DNA from: Halomonas sp. DQ26W
Lineage (GTDB): Bacteria > Pseudomonadota > Gammaproteobacteria > Pseudomonadales > Halomonadaceae
Length of the DNA stretch: 64,000 nt
Assembly: GCF_003339685.1 (NCBI RefSeq)
Contig: NZ_QPKI01000014.1
Coordinates: forward strand, 1 to 64,000
Direction: 5' to 3'
Position 1 is the stretch's first letter. Each line of letters begins with the position of its first letter. The notes beneath the pieces are model-generated. The model did no database searches. It was not told the DNA's origin and saw nothing but the letters and a program-made list of their open reading frames with translations. The position numbers were made by a program, and so were the translations under genes. This document shows positions 34,721 to 42,646 of the stretch, in pieces.

Positions 34721-35263
34721 TTAACCCTGCGTCGCCAGGGGCTTGACCACGAAATAGCCCACGTCGAAGCCTTGTTCAGCCCCGCTCTGGGTCTGTTCGG
34801 CAACGGTGCGAAGCGTGCTGTCCCGGGCGGCCAGGATCTGGTCCATGGCACCGGCGAACCAGCCGGTGAACATGTACTCCACCTTGCGGTCGACCTTACC
34901 CAGCTGATAGACGAAGGCGCTGTGCTCCAGACGCACTCTGGCGGTGCCGGACTCCAGGTCGATCGCCTCGGTAATGAACCTGCCCCAACCGCGCTGGGAG
35001 AGGCGCGTCATATAGTGTTCGAAAACCGCTTCTCCCTGGAGACCGTGCAATTCGGCCTCCTGCTCGCACCAGTGCCAGGCACTCTTGTAGCCGGCATGGT
35101 AGAGAATCTCGGCGTACGTCTCGGCGCCCAGCGCCTTCTCCACCGCCACGTGGTTGTTGATGAAGAAGTGGCGCGGCACGTAGAGCATGGGCAGGGCATC
35201 GCTGGTCCAGACGCCGGTCTCGCTATCCACTTCGATGGGCAGTTCGGGGGCCATCTTGGTCAC
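34721..35263 (-). CDS. DUF5943 protein of the betaine cluster (4-vinyl-reductase-like)
   Basis: 180-aa protein starting VTKMAPELPIEVDSETG. GTG at 35263 is chosen because AGGA lies 8 nt upstream; the ATG at 35254 is the alternative. Homologues occupy the same place in Pseudomonas betaine loci (between the dipeptidase and dgcA). It contains a domain reminiscent of the 4-vinyl reductase (V4R) small-molecule-binding fold: HAGYKSAWHWCEQEAE, YMTRLSQRGWGRF and MFTGWFAGAMDQIL. Function unknown; the fixed location suggests support of dimethylglycine demethylation. Confidence 0.85.
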   Translation of the reverse strand: MTKMAPELPIEVDSETGVWTSDALPMLYVPRHFFINNHVAVEKALGAETYAEILYHAGYKSAWHWCEQEAELHGLQGEAVFEHYMTRLSQRGWGRFITEAIDLESGTARVRLEHSAFVYQLGKVDRKVEYMFTGWFAGAMDQILAARDSTLRTVAEQTQSGAEQGFDVGYFVVKPLATQG

Positions 35264-35303
35264 GGTCTTATTCCTCGAAATCGTTGTTTTGCAAGGTGAG
35301 CGG

Positions 35304-35402
35304 CGCCGGGGATAGGTCGTAGAGGGGGTCTTTTGCCATGGATGGCAAAAGTAGCGTCCAGGGAAGGGTTTACAGCGCCCCCTCATAGACCTATCGCCGG
35401 TT
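35304..35402 (+). repeat. Nested-stem intergenic element, copy 2
   Basis: Same design as 2805-2896. Outer stem CGCCGG/CCGG, middle stem GATAGGTC/GACCTATC (perfect), next stem GAGGGGG/CCCCCTC (perfect), inner hairpin CTTTTGCCAT/ATGGCAAAAG, then TAGCGTCCAGGG and GGGTTTACAGCG. Every stem differs in sequence from the other copies but remains paired. It fills the gap between the dipeptidase gene and the DUF5943 gene, so it is probably transcribed within the betaine operon. A further inverted motif GGCGCTCCTCGCTAC follows at about 35419. Confidence 0.8.
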
Positions 35403-35444
35403 AAGCCGCGTCTTCGGGCCGGCGCTCCTCGCTACAGGGCTATC

Positions 35445-36422
35445 TCAGCCGCCCCACACATCCTTCAGTACACGCACCCAGTTTTCGCCCATGATCTTGC
35501 GCGTCTGCGACTCGCTGAAGCCGCGGCGCAGCAGCGCTTCGGTGAGATTGGGGAATTCACCGATGGTCCGAATGCCTTCGGGGTTGACGATCTTGCCGAA
35601 GCGGGTAAGACGACGGGCGTAGCCCTTGTCGTGGGTCAGCCACTCGAAGAAGTCCTGGCCGTGGCCCTGGGTGAAGTCGGTGCCAATGCCGATGGCATCC
35701 TCGCCGACGATATTCATGACGTACTCGATGGCCTCGACGTAGTCGTCGATGGTGGCGTCGACGCCGGCACGCAGGAAGGGGGTAAACATGGTCACGCCGA
35801 CGAAGCCGCCATGGTCGGCGATGAAGCGCAGCTCCTCGTCGGACTTGTTGCGAGGGTGCTCCTTGAGGCCCGAGGGCAGGCAGTGGGAGTAGCAGACCGG
35901 CTTCTGCGACTCGAGGATCACCTCCTCCGAGGTCTTCGAGCCGACGTGTGAGAGGTCGCACATGATGCCCACGCGATTCATCTCGGCGACGATTTCGCGC
36001 CCGAAGCCGGAGAGCCCGCCATCACGCTCGTAGCACCCGGTGCCCACCAGGTTCTGGGTGTTGTAGCACATCTGCACGATGCCCACGCCGAGCTGCTTGA
36101 ATATCTCCACGTAGCCGATCTGGTCCTCGAAGGCGTGGGCGTTCTGGAAGCCGAACAGGATGCCGGTCTTGCCCTCCTCCTTGGCCCGGGTGATGTCGGC
36201 GGTGGTGCGTACCGGGCGCACCAGATCGCTGCACTCGGCCATCAGCCGGTTAGATTTGACGATGTTGTCGACGGTGGCCTGGAAGCCCTCCCACACCGAG
36301 ACGGTGCAGTTGGCCGCCGTCAGGCCACCGCGGCGCATGTCCTCGAACAGCTCACGGTTCCACTTGGCGATGATGAGACCATCAATGACGATGGCGTCCT
36401 GGTGCAGTTCGCTGGGGGGCAT
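35445..36422 (-). CDS. Membrane dipeptidase-family hydrolase of the betaine cluster
   Basis: 325-aa member of peptidase family M19 (renal dipeptidase). Metal-site segments: VIDGLIIAKWNRE replaces the usual HxD start, then the CDLSHVG, YSHCLPSG and GIGTDFTQGHG segments are present. The usual first HxD ligand pair is not evident, so catalysis may differ from true dipeptidases. Homologues sit at the head of Pseudomonas dgc loci. The ATG at 36422 has GGAG 8 nt upstream. First gene of the long minus-strand betaine operon; its promoter lies in 36423-36549. The actual substrate is not established. Confidence 0.85.
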   Translation of the reverse strand: MPPSELHQDAIVIDGLIIAKWNRELFEDMRRGGLTAANCTVSVWEGFQATVDNIVKSNRLMAECSDLVRPVRTTADITRAKEEGKTGILFGFQNAHAFEDQIGYVEIFKQLGVGIVQMCYNTQNLVGTGCYERDGGLSGFGREIVAEMNRVGIMCDLSHVGSKTSEEVILESQKPVCYSHCLPSGLKEHPRNKSDEELRFIADHGGFVGVTMFTPFLRAGVDATIDDYVEAIEYVMNIVGEDAIGIGTDFTQGHGQDFFEWLTHDKGYARRLTRFGKIVNPEGIRTIGEFPNLTEALLRRGFSESQTRKIMGENWVRVLKDVWGG

Positions 36423-36549
36423 GACCAAATCTCCGTGTTGTCGTTACCTGCCGGCAGCATAGCGCCGGCAGGCTCCCTACACGAAGGCTGGAAACGACGG
36501 GGAGAATTCCAATTGCGTCACGCCTGTCGTGAAAGCGACACCTCCCCTG

Positions 36550-37713
36550 CTATTTGTCGACCACCACACTGGCGTAGGTCGGCTCCCCACGAGCCTGGTC
36601 AAGAGCGACCATGGCACTGGAAACCGGTTCACCGGAAACCGGTTCGAAGGCAGCACCCTTGAAAAGAGTGTCCACCTGCTTGCCCTTCAGTCGCGCCATT
36701 GGCTGGAGGTTGCCGATGCGCTCATCCCTGGGAGGAAAACCGAAGAACTCGCGGTAGCACTTCGAAAAATGAGGGGTCGAGACGAAGCCACAGGCCGAAG
36801 CCACTTCGATGATCGACATCGACGTCTGCTTGAGTAGCTGTCGCGCACGGGTCAGGCGCAGCTTGAGGTAGTAACGGGACGGAGAGCAATCGAGGTTCTT
36901 CTGGAACAGCCGTTCGAGCTGCCGCCGGGAGAGGCCGACATAGCAGGCCAGTTCGTCGAGGCCGATGGGCTCTTCCAGGTTGGCCTCCATCAGCGCCACG
37001 ATCTCGAGCAGCTTGGGCTGCGTGGTACCCAGCACGTGGCGCAGGGGAATACGCTGCTGGTCCTGCTCATTGCGCACACGTTCGCAGATGAACATCTCGG
37101 AAATGCCGGCGGCCAATTCACGCCCGTGATCCTTAGCGATCAAGTTGAGCATCATGTCCAGCGGAGCGGTGCCTCCGGATGAGGTGGCACGGTCTCGGTC
37201 GATACAGAACAACCGTGTGGTCAGCTCCACCCGTGGAAAGGCCTCTCGCATCGCCGCCATGCATTCCCAATGGGTACTGACATCATAGCCGTCGAGCAGG
37301 CCGGCCTTGGCCAAGGCCCAGCTTCCGGTGCAGATCGCCCCCAGTCGCCGGGAGAGCCTCGCCTGTCCCTGCAGCCAGCTTAGGTGTTCGCGCTGCACGC
37401 TGCGATGCGGCCCGACACCACCACATACCACCACCATATCGAGCATCAGCGGCGTGCGCAGGGATACATCCGGGTTAACCTTGAGCCCGTCGCTGGCGCT
37501 GACCGGATCACCATCGGCGGTCAAGGTGTACCAGCGATAGAGTTCATGGCCGGCAAGCTGATTGGCCATGCGCAAGGGCTCGATGGCCGAAGCCAGCGAG
37601 ATCAGGGTGAAATTATCCAGCAGCAGAAAACCGATCGTCTGAGTCTTGATCCCTTCGCCTTTGGGCTGCGGGCTGCTGAATCCGCCAGGATTCTTACGTG
37701 ATGTATTCGTCAT
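36550..37713 (-). CDS. gbdR: AraC-family regulator of glycine betaine catabolism
   Basis: 387-aa GbdR-type regulator: N-terminal DJ-1/PfpI-like (GATase1-like) sensing domain (residues about 25-200, with the Cys-containing ICTGSWALAKAGLLDG segment) and a C-terminal AraC HTH domain (about 235-335, LSRRQLERLFQKN and FVSTPHFSKCYREFFG). In Pseudomonas GbdR activates gbcA, gbcB, dgcAB and related genes in response to glycine betaine and dimethylglycine. It is located directly upstream of the operon it should control and divergent from regB. The last 50 residues are an extension carrying an EPVSGEPVSS repeat. Confidence 0.92.
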   Translation of the reverse strand: MTNTSRKNPGGFSSPQPKGEGIKTQTIGFLLLDNFTLISLASAIEPLRMANQLAGHELYRWYTLTADGDPVSASDGLKVNPDVSLRTPLMLDMVVVCGGVGPHRSVQREHLSWLQGQARLSRRLGAICTGSWALAKAGLLDGYDVSTHWECMAAMREAFPRVELTTRLFCIDRDRATSSGGTAPLDMMLNLIAKDHGRELAAGISEMFICERVRNEQDQQRIPLRHVLGTTQPKLLEIVALMEANLEEPIGLDELACYVGLSRRQLERLFQKNLDCSPSRYYLKLRLTRARQLLKQTSMSIIEVASACGFVSTPHFSKCYREFFGFPPRDERIGNLQPMARLKGKQVDTLFKGAAFEPVSGEPVSSAMVALDQARGEPTYASVVVDK

Positions 37714-37900
37714 GATCTATCTCCCGGGCGGCGGTGGTGCGACCGGCCTCTTCACACCGAGGTCCGTTTTCTCTTCACAATACTGGTCCGAACGCGACAT
37801 CCTGTCGTATATCGGCATGTCCCTACACACTATCCAATCCAGAGACAGGCCGCTTATCGTATTTTTCTCTATCGACGCACCATTCCCATTGAGTGACGCA

Positions 37901-37984
37901 ATCGGGGTGAGGATAGGGGTTACGATAGGGGTTACGATAGGGGTTACGATAGGGGTTACGATAGGAGTTATGATAGGAGCAACG
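37901..37984 (+). repeat. 12-bp tandem repeat array upstream of regB
   Basis: Seven 12-bp units: one degenerate (ATCGGGGTGAGG), four identical (ATAGGGGTTACG at 37913-37960) and two degenerate (ATAGGAGTTATG, ATAGGAGCAACG). It ends 18 bp before the regB start, in the gbdR/regB divergent region. The period is about one helical turn plus 1.5 bp. It is in frame with an open frame (IGVT repeats) running into regB, but the ribosome binding site GGAG (37993-37996) lies after it, so I take it as non-coding leader. Confidence 0.9.
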
Positions 37985-38002
37985 TACTGCAACGGAGCTC
38001 TC

Positions 38003-39268
38003 ATGCCCTCCGCACCGCCCCTGCCGCTTTCTACGCCCAGCCGCAATCTGATCCGTCTGACCATCGTTCGTGGCATCACCTGGACCGGCTTCCTGGCCGC
38101 AGTGATCATCGGCGTGGAGCTGCTTCACTTCGAGCTGCAGGTGGTCGCCGTCATCGGGGTGATCGTCGCCATGGGGCTGATCAACCTGTTCACCTGGTGG
38201 CGACTGAGCCGTCAATGGGCCGTCAGCCATACCGAGTACGTGCTCCACCTGCTGGCCGATGTGCTGGGCCTGACTCTGCTGTTCTACCTCACCGGCGGCT
38301 CCACCAACCCCTTCATCAATTACTACCTCATCCCGGTGACCATCGCTGCCGCCACGCTGCCTTGGCGCTATGCCTGGATCATCGCCTCGTCGGCCATGGT
38401 CTCCTACACGATGCTGATGTTCGACTATCACCCCGTACCACAACTGACCCTCCATTACGATGACGAGGCCATCGACCTCCATGTACTGGGCATGTGGCTC
38501 AATTTCGCCCTGTCGGCCGGTCTCGTCACCTTCTTCATCTACAAGATGGCCCACGCCCTGCGCAGCCGAGAACAGGCGCTATCACGGACTCGAGAGGCGG
38601 CCCTGCGCAATGAGCAGGTCGTCGCGGTAGCAACCCAGGCCGCGGGGACCGCTCATGAGCTGGGGACACCCCTGTCGACCATGGCGGTACTGTTGAGCGA
38701 GATGCGCGAGGATGTGCGTGGTGATGACGCACTGGAAAAGGACGTCGAGTTGCTGCGTCAGCAGGTTGAAGTCTGCAAATCGCGGTTACGCCACCTGGTG
38801 CAGAGTGCGGATCGTGGCCGTATGGCGAAACCGGAGGTGCGCGATGCACGGGAGTGGCTGGCAAACGTGGTACAGCGCTGGCTGGTATTACGCCCCGACG
38901 TCAGTCATCGCCTGGATACCGGCAGCCAACGGGGCACGCCGTGGCTCATGGTGGATGCTACTCTCGACCAGGCTATCACCAACCTGCTCAACAATGCGGC
39001 GGATGCCAATCCCGACGACATCAGCATCCGGTTAGACTGGACGGCGGAAGAGGTGGTGATCGACATCCGCGACCATGGCCCCGGCGTCGCCCTGGAGATA
39101 GCCGATCAACTCGGCGAGACCTTCGTGTCGACCAAGAGCAAGGGCTTGGGAATCGGGCTCTTTCTCACCCATGCCACCATCAACCGCTTCGGCGGGGGCG
39201 TTAGCCTGTATAATCACCCCGACGGGGGAACGCTGACCGAAGTGACCCTGCCGCCCAGTGATCCCTGA
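38003..39268 (+). CDS. regB: Redox-sensing histidine kinase RegB/PrrB/RoxS type
   Basis: 421-aa membrane kinase. Six hydrophobic segments in residues 25-180 form the RegB sensor domain with the quinone-site motif GGSTNPF (98-104). The H-box is HELGTPLSTM (H218). A cysteine lies exactly 40 residues downstream (C258), matching the spacing of the redox box in Rhodobacter RegB. N, G1 and G2 boxes: NLLNNAADAN, DHGPGV and GLGIGLFL. ATG at 38003 with GGAG 6 nt upstream. It forms a two-gene operon with regA, 40 bp apart. Signal: ubiquinone/redox state, by family. Confidence 0.93.
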   Translation: MPSAPPLPLSTPSRNLIRLTIVRGITWTGFLAAVIIGVELLHFELQVVAVIGVIVAMGLINLFTWWRLSRQWAVSHTEYVLHLLADVLGLTLLFYLTGGSTNPFINYYLIPVTIAAATLPWRYAWIIASSAMVSYTMLMFDYHPVPQLTLHYDDEAIDLHVLGMWLNFALSAGLVTFFIYKMAHALRSREQALSRTREAALRNEQVVAVATQAAGTAHELGTPLSTMAVLLSEMREDVRGDDALEKDVELLRQQVEVCKSRLRHLVQSADRGRMAKPEVRDAREWLANVVQRWLVLRPDVSHRLDTGSQRGTPWLMVDATLDQAITNLLNNAADANPDDISIRLDWTAEEVVIDIRDHGPGVALEIADQLGETFVSTKSKGLGIGLFLTHATINRFGGGVSLYNHPDGGTLTEVTLPPSDP

Positions 39269-39308
39269 GCCGGGCGGCGTCCCTTCAGAATGACGCGACG
39301 AGGTTGCC

Positions 39309-39848
39309 ATGCAAGACGCCGATACACGCCTGCTGATCATCGACGACGACGAAATGTTCTGTCATGTGCTGTCGCGCGCCATGACCCGGCGCGGGTTCGA
39401 GGTCAACGTGGCGCACGATGCCGACCAGGCCATGAGCCTGGCCCGGCGACATCGCCCCCAGTTCGCCACCCTCGACCTCAAGCTGGAACACAGCTCCGGC
39501 CTGAAACTGCTCCCGGAGTTGCTCGAGGTCGTACCCGCGTGTCGCGTCGTGGTGCTGACCGGCTACTCCAGCATCGCCACCGCGGTCGAGGCAATCAAGC
39601 TCGGTGCCGTCAACTATCTTTGCAAGCCGGCCGATGCGGAAGAGATCCTCATTGCGCTGGGCCGCGAGCAGGGCGACCCGGATGCCGAAGTGTCCGACAA
39701 CCCACCTTCGATCAACCGCATCGCCTGGGAACATATCCAGAAAGTGCTGCAGGAGAATGACGGCAATATCTCTGCCACGGCCAGGGCGCTGGGCATGCAT
39801 CGCCGCACCTTGCAGCGCAAGCTACAGAAACGGCCGGTGCGGCGATAG
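39309..39848 (+). CDS. regA: Response regulator RegA/PrrA/RoxR type
   Basis: 179-aa response regulator: receiver domain (residues 1-125, phosphoacceptor D56 in TLDLKLEHSSGL), a short linker (Pro-rich NPPSINRI) and a Fis-type HTH at the C-terminus (NDGNISATARALGMHRRTLQRKL). This is the compact RegA architecture without a sigma54 ATPase domain. Partner of RegB. In relatives it controls respiratory oxidases and C1/energy metabolism genes; targets here are not visible. Followed by a structured repeat and the convergent hydroxybutyrate dehydrogenase gene. Confidence 0.94.
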   Translation: MQDADTRLLIIDDDEMFCHVLSRAMTRRGFEVNVAHDADQAMSLARRHRPQFATLDLKLEHSSGLKLLPELLEVVPACRVVVLTGYSSIATAVEAIKLGAVNYLCKPADAEEILIALGREQGDPDAEVSDNPPSINRIAWEHIQKVLQENDGNISATARALGMHRRTLQRKLQKRPVRR

Positions 39849-39876
39849 CCAGAAATTAATGCCTTGATCCGCGGTT

Positions 39877-39978
39877 TTTGCCGGGAATAGTCCTGCGAGG
39901 ACGCGCTGTAAATCCTGCCCTGGACGCTACCGGCGCCATCCATGGCGCCGGACATCCTCTACGGACTACCCCCGGCAA
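39877..39978 (-). repeat. Nested-stem intergenic element, copy 3
   Basis: Read on the minus strand: outer stem TTGCCGGG/CCCGGCAA (perfect), middle stem GTAGTCC/GGACTAT (one G-T), next stem GAGGATG/CGTCCTC (one G-T), inner hairpin CCGGCGCCAT/ATGGCGCCGG at 39930-39951, then TAGCGTCCAGGG and AGGATTTACAGCG. It occupies the space between the convergent regA and 3-hydroxybutyrate dehydrogenase genes, so it may act as a terminator or 3'-end structure for either. Confidence 0.8.
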
Positions 39979-40027
39979 CCGCTAGCCGGCGAGGCGAAAA
40001 CATAGCGTGCTAAGGCTTGAGCCTAAT

Positions 40028-40801
40028 CTATTGAGCCGTCCAGCCCAGGTCGATATTCCAGCTTGATCCCGTCACGGCACCCGCCGCATCCGACGCCAGA
40101 TAGGCGACGAGACTGGAGACCTCCGTGGGGTCGATCAGCCGCTTTACGGCCGCATTCTTGAGCATGATCTGCTCGATCACCTCCTGCTCCTCCATGCCGT
40201 GCAGCTTCGCCTGATCGGCGATCTGGTTTTCCACCAGCGGCGTCTTCACGTAGGCCGGGCAGATGGCATTGGCGGTAATACCCTGTGAGCCTCCCTCCAG
40301 CGCCGCGGTCTTGGTCAGGCCGATCATGCCGTGCTTGGCGCTGATATAGGCCGACTTACCCGGCGAGGCCACCTGGGCGTGCACCGACGCGATATTTATG
40401 ATGCGTCCCCAGCCGTTATGGCGCATCGACGGCCAGACGGCCTGGGTGAGCAGGAAAGGGGCGGTCAGCATCAGGTCGATGATCTGCCGCCACTTGGCTT
40501 CCGGAAAGTCCTCGATGGGCGAGACATGCTGTATACCCGCGTTATTGACCAGTATGTCCACTCGACCGAAACGCTTGATCGCCTCTGCCACGGCCGCCTT
40601 GCAGGCTTCACCATCGGTGAGGTCGGCCTTGAAGAAGGCCGCACCCTCGGCATCGGCCGTCTCCTTGGCCTGCTCATTGAAGTCAACCGCCAGCACCTGA
40701 TAACCCAGTTCGCGAAACTGGTGCACCACGGCCTCTCCAATTCCACTGGCGGTGCCTGTCACCAGGGCGACTCGTGGGGCCGGGGTCGTTGCGTTAATCA
40801 T
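40028..40801 (-). CDS. 3-hydroxybutyrate dehydrogenase
   Basis: 257-aa short-chain dehydrogenase interconverting (R)-3-hydroxybutyrate and acetoacetate with NAD. Rossmann motif VTGTASGIGEAV, NNAGIQH, and the catalytic S-Y-K set (NIASVHA, YISAKHG). The NAGIQHVSPIEDFP and AYVKTPLVENQIADQA stretches are typical of the bdhA/hbdH group. ATG at 40801 (AGGA upstream). Works with the acetoacetate:succinyl-CoA transferase encoded at 44-45.5 kb in polyhydroxybutyrate or ketone-body use. Single gene, convergent with regA. Confidence 0.92.
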   Translation of the reverse strand: MINATTPAPRVALVTGTASGIGEAVVHQFRELGYQVLAVDFNEQAKETADAEGAAFFKADLTDGEACKAAVAEAIKRFGRVDILVNNAGIQHVSPIEDFPEAKWRQIIDLMLTAPFLLTQAVWPSMRHNGWGRIINIASVHAQVASPGKSAYISAKHGMIGLTKTAALEGGSQGITANAICPAYVKTPLVENQIADQAKLHGMEEQEVIEQIMLKNAAVKRLIDPTEVSSLVAYLASDAAGAVTGSSWNIDLGWTAQ

Positions 40802-40895
40802 GAACAAATCCTCATGGGCTGCAGTGAAATCGCAAGGGGGATGAGTAGCGGTACGACGCTTCCAGCATAGGCGCCCTGCCTCTTTGAAACCAGCC

Positions 40896-41342
40896 TCACC
40901 CCTCGCCGACGGGAGTCATGACCTTATCCATCATCTGCTGGGCCAGGCGACTCGCCTCCTGCAGGGAGTCGAGGTCGGAGAGGTCATCCATGAGCTCGCA
41001 GCGCCACAACCAAAGCGAGGGTCCGAGTGGCTCCGCCACGAAAGGATAACGCCCCGACGGCAAGGCGAAATGAAGATGGGTACCCGATTCAGCCGATGGT
41101 ACGTTTGCTTCAGCCGGCACCAGTGCCAGCGAAAGCGACACCGGAGTGACCAGGGCACCCACCAGGTAGGACACTTCTCCGTCATCCGGCAGCTCCTTTG
41201 GCAGCGCTTGAAAGCACAGCGCATCCACGCTCAGCCGCGGATTGTAATGGGGTGATGCCTTTAGGCTGCGGCCCTGTTGTCGCTGCCAGGCTGCAGCCAG
41301 ATCGCGAAGGCGCTCGTATTGGTCTGGGGTCAGGGCCTGCAT
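40896..41342 (-). CDS. HybE-like (hydrogenase assembly chaperone family) protein, orphan
   Basis: 148 aa from the ATG at 41342 (AAGGAG 7 nt upstream). The middle and end resemble the [NiFe]-hydrogenase chaperone HybE family: GALVTPVSLSLALVP, LPSGRYPFVAEPLG and LWRCELMDDLSDLDSLQEA. No hydrogenase structural or maturation gene is in the window, so the protein probably has another role in this lineage, or the family name is too narrow. Divergent from the inositol-phosphatase-family gene. The assignment is by motif resemblance only. Confidence 0.65.
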   Translation of the reverse strand: MQALTPDQYERLRDLAAAWQRQQGRSLKASPHYNPRLSVDALCFQALPKELPDDGEVSYLVGALVTPVSLSLALVPAEANVPSAESGTHLHFALPSGRYPFVAEPLGPSLWLWRCELMDDLSDLDSLQEASRLAQQMMDKVMTPVGEG

Positions 41343-41439
41343 CGGCACTCCTTCTCGGCAAGTGGGTATGGCAGTTCGCAGCAGCAGAGATCCGCCACGG
41401 CTGCTATTCTGGCAGTTCCATCTGCGACGAGGAATGCCC

Positions 41440-42261
41440 ATGCTTCCCCAAGACCGCCTGAAGCTGGCCGTGTCGATCGCAACCCAGGCCGGTGAACACA
41501 TCGTCGCTGCTCGCCAGGGCCAGGCTTTCAACCAGCGCTACAAGCAGGGAAATGAGCTGGTCACTAATGTAGATGTTGAGGTCGATACGCTGATCAGTGA
41601 GCGGCTGGAGGCCGCATTTCCGGGCGAGTCTCGGCTCAGCGAAGAGCTTGCCCCGGATCATGCGGTGATGACCACGACCGAAGCCCTGTGGGTCGTGGAC
41701 CCCATCGATGGAACGGTCAATTTTGCCCACGGTCTCCACCACGTCGGTGTCTCCATCGCCTGGGTCAGCGAGGGCAGGACTCGCGTCGGGGTGGTTCACG
41801 CCCCGTTCTTCGATGAAACCTTTACCGCGCTATATGGCCAAGGCGCCTGGTGCAATGACAAGCCCATTCATGCCAGCCGTCGCTCCAACCTGGAGCACTG
41901 CCTGGTCGGCACCGGCTTCCCCTATCGGCGCGATAGTCGCCCCCCCCTGATGCGACGCCTTATGGCAATACTTCAGCACTGCCAGGATGTGCGTCGCAAC
42001 GGTTCGGCGGCCCTGGACCTCTGCGATGTAGCCTGTGGCCGGCTTGATGCCTACTACGAGAGCGTCTCACCCTGGGACTTCGCTGCCGGCATGCTGATCG
42101 CGCGGGAAGCCGGCGCCCGGGCAGGCCATCTCTACCCTTGCCCCACGGGTATTCCCGAAGACCTCTACGGGGAAAACCTGCTGGTCAGCACACCGGAAAT
42201 CCATGCCGAGCTCGCCGATCTGCTACGCGCTGCCGATGACAATGAGCTGATGCAATACTGA
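41440..42261 (+). CDS. Inositol monophosphatase-family protein
   Basis: 273-aa Mg-dependent phosphatase fold. Metal-site motifs: GNELVTNVDVEVD, SEELAP and WVVDPIDGTVNFAHGLHHVGVSIA (split here by function: DPIDGT binds metal), and the late YYESVSPWDFAAG. It may act on inositol phosphates, histidinol phosphate or 3'-phosphoadenosine phosphate; HisN-like or SuhB-like roles cannot be separated by eye. The ATG at 41440 is used because GAGGA lies 7 nt upstream; an ATG at 41434 is too close. Single gene. Confidence 0.85.
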   Translation: MLPQDRLKLAVSIATQAGEHIVAARQGQAFNQRYKQGNELVTNVDVEVDTLISERLEAAFPGESRLSEELAPDHAVMTTTEALWVVDPIDGTVNFAHGLHHVGVSIAWVSEGRTRVGVVHAPFFDETFTALYGQGAWCNDKPIHASRRSNLEHCLVGTGFPYRRDSRPPLMRRLMAILQHCQDVRRNGSAALDLCDVACGRLDAYYESVSPWDFAAGMLIAREAGARAGHLYPCPTGIPEDLYGENLLVSTPEIHAELADLLRAADDNELMQY

Positions 42262-42323
42262 GGCTGTCCGACGCCCAGCAACACCATTGGCAAAAGGCTA
42301 CCTGACTACGAATAAGACTCAGC

Positions 42324-42525
42324 AGGCGCCTGGTGGAGACCGCGACGTCGGTGGTTATCGCAGACATCGGCAACACCACCGGGAGGCCTGCGGCCTCCAG
42401 TCGTGAGCTGAAGCTTCCTCCTACAGCGGCGTGGCACCGTCGGTGAAAGGATCGCTGTAGGAGCGCTGGTCCCCATCGCGACTGGCGCCGTCAGGCGCCC
42501 CGGCGGAGGCCGCGACGTCGGTGGA
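42324..42525. repeat. Single BIME-like unit with flanking linker repeats
   Basis: One full unit of the family at 59.3-61.3 kb: element A (42371-42424), a spacer with GGCACCGTCGGTG, and element B (42456-42511). A ends CTCCTACA and B starts TGTAGGAG, an exact inverted pair; most array units have CTCCAACA and TGTTGGAG. A remnant of another B end lies at 42324-42340. The linker CCGCGACGTCGGTGG occurs on both sides. The remaining bases up to grxA (42526-42646) show nothing else beyond the grxA leader. Confidence 0.85.
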
Positions 42526-42646
42526 GAACATCGCCAAGGATAGGCAACAGCGATAGTCCTGGGCAATTCCTTGGCTAGCGGGTCGCTATTGGCGCCCAAA
42601 GGGGTCATCGGTCACAATAGCGCCAACATTATTCAGGAGTACTCCT

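Noticed and set aside
37646..38002. Longer RegB with an N-terminal IGVT repeat
   Set aside because: The upstream residues do not look like protein, overlap the gbdR start region, and a GGAG lies correctly before the ATG at 38003.
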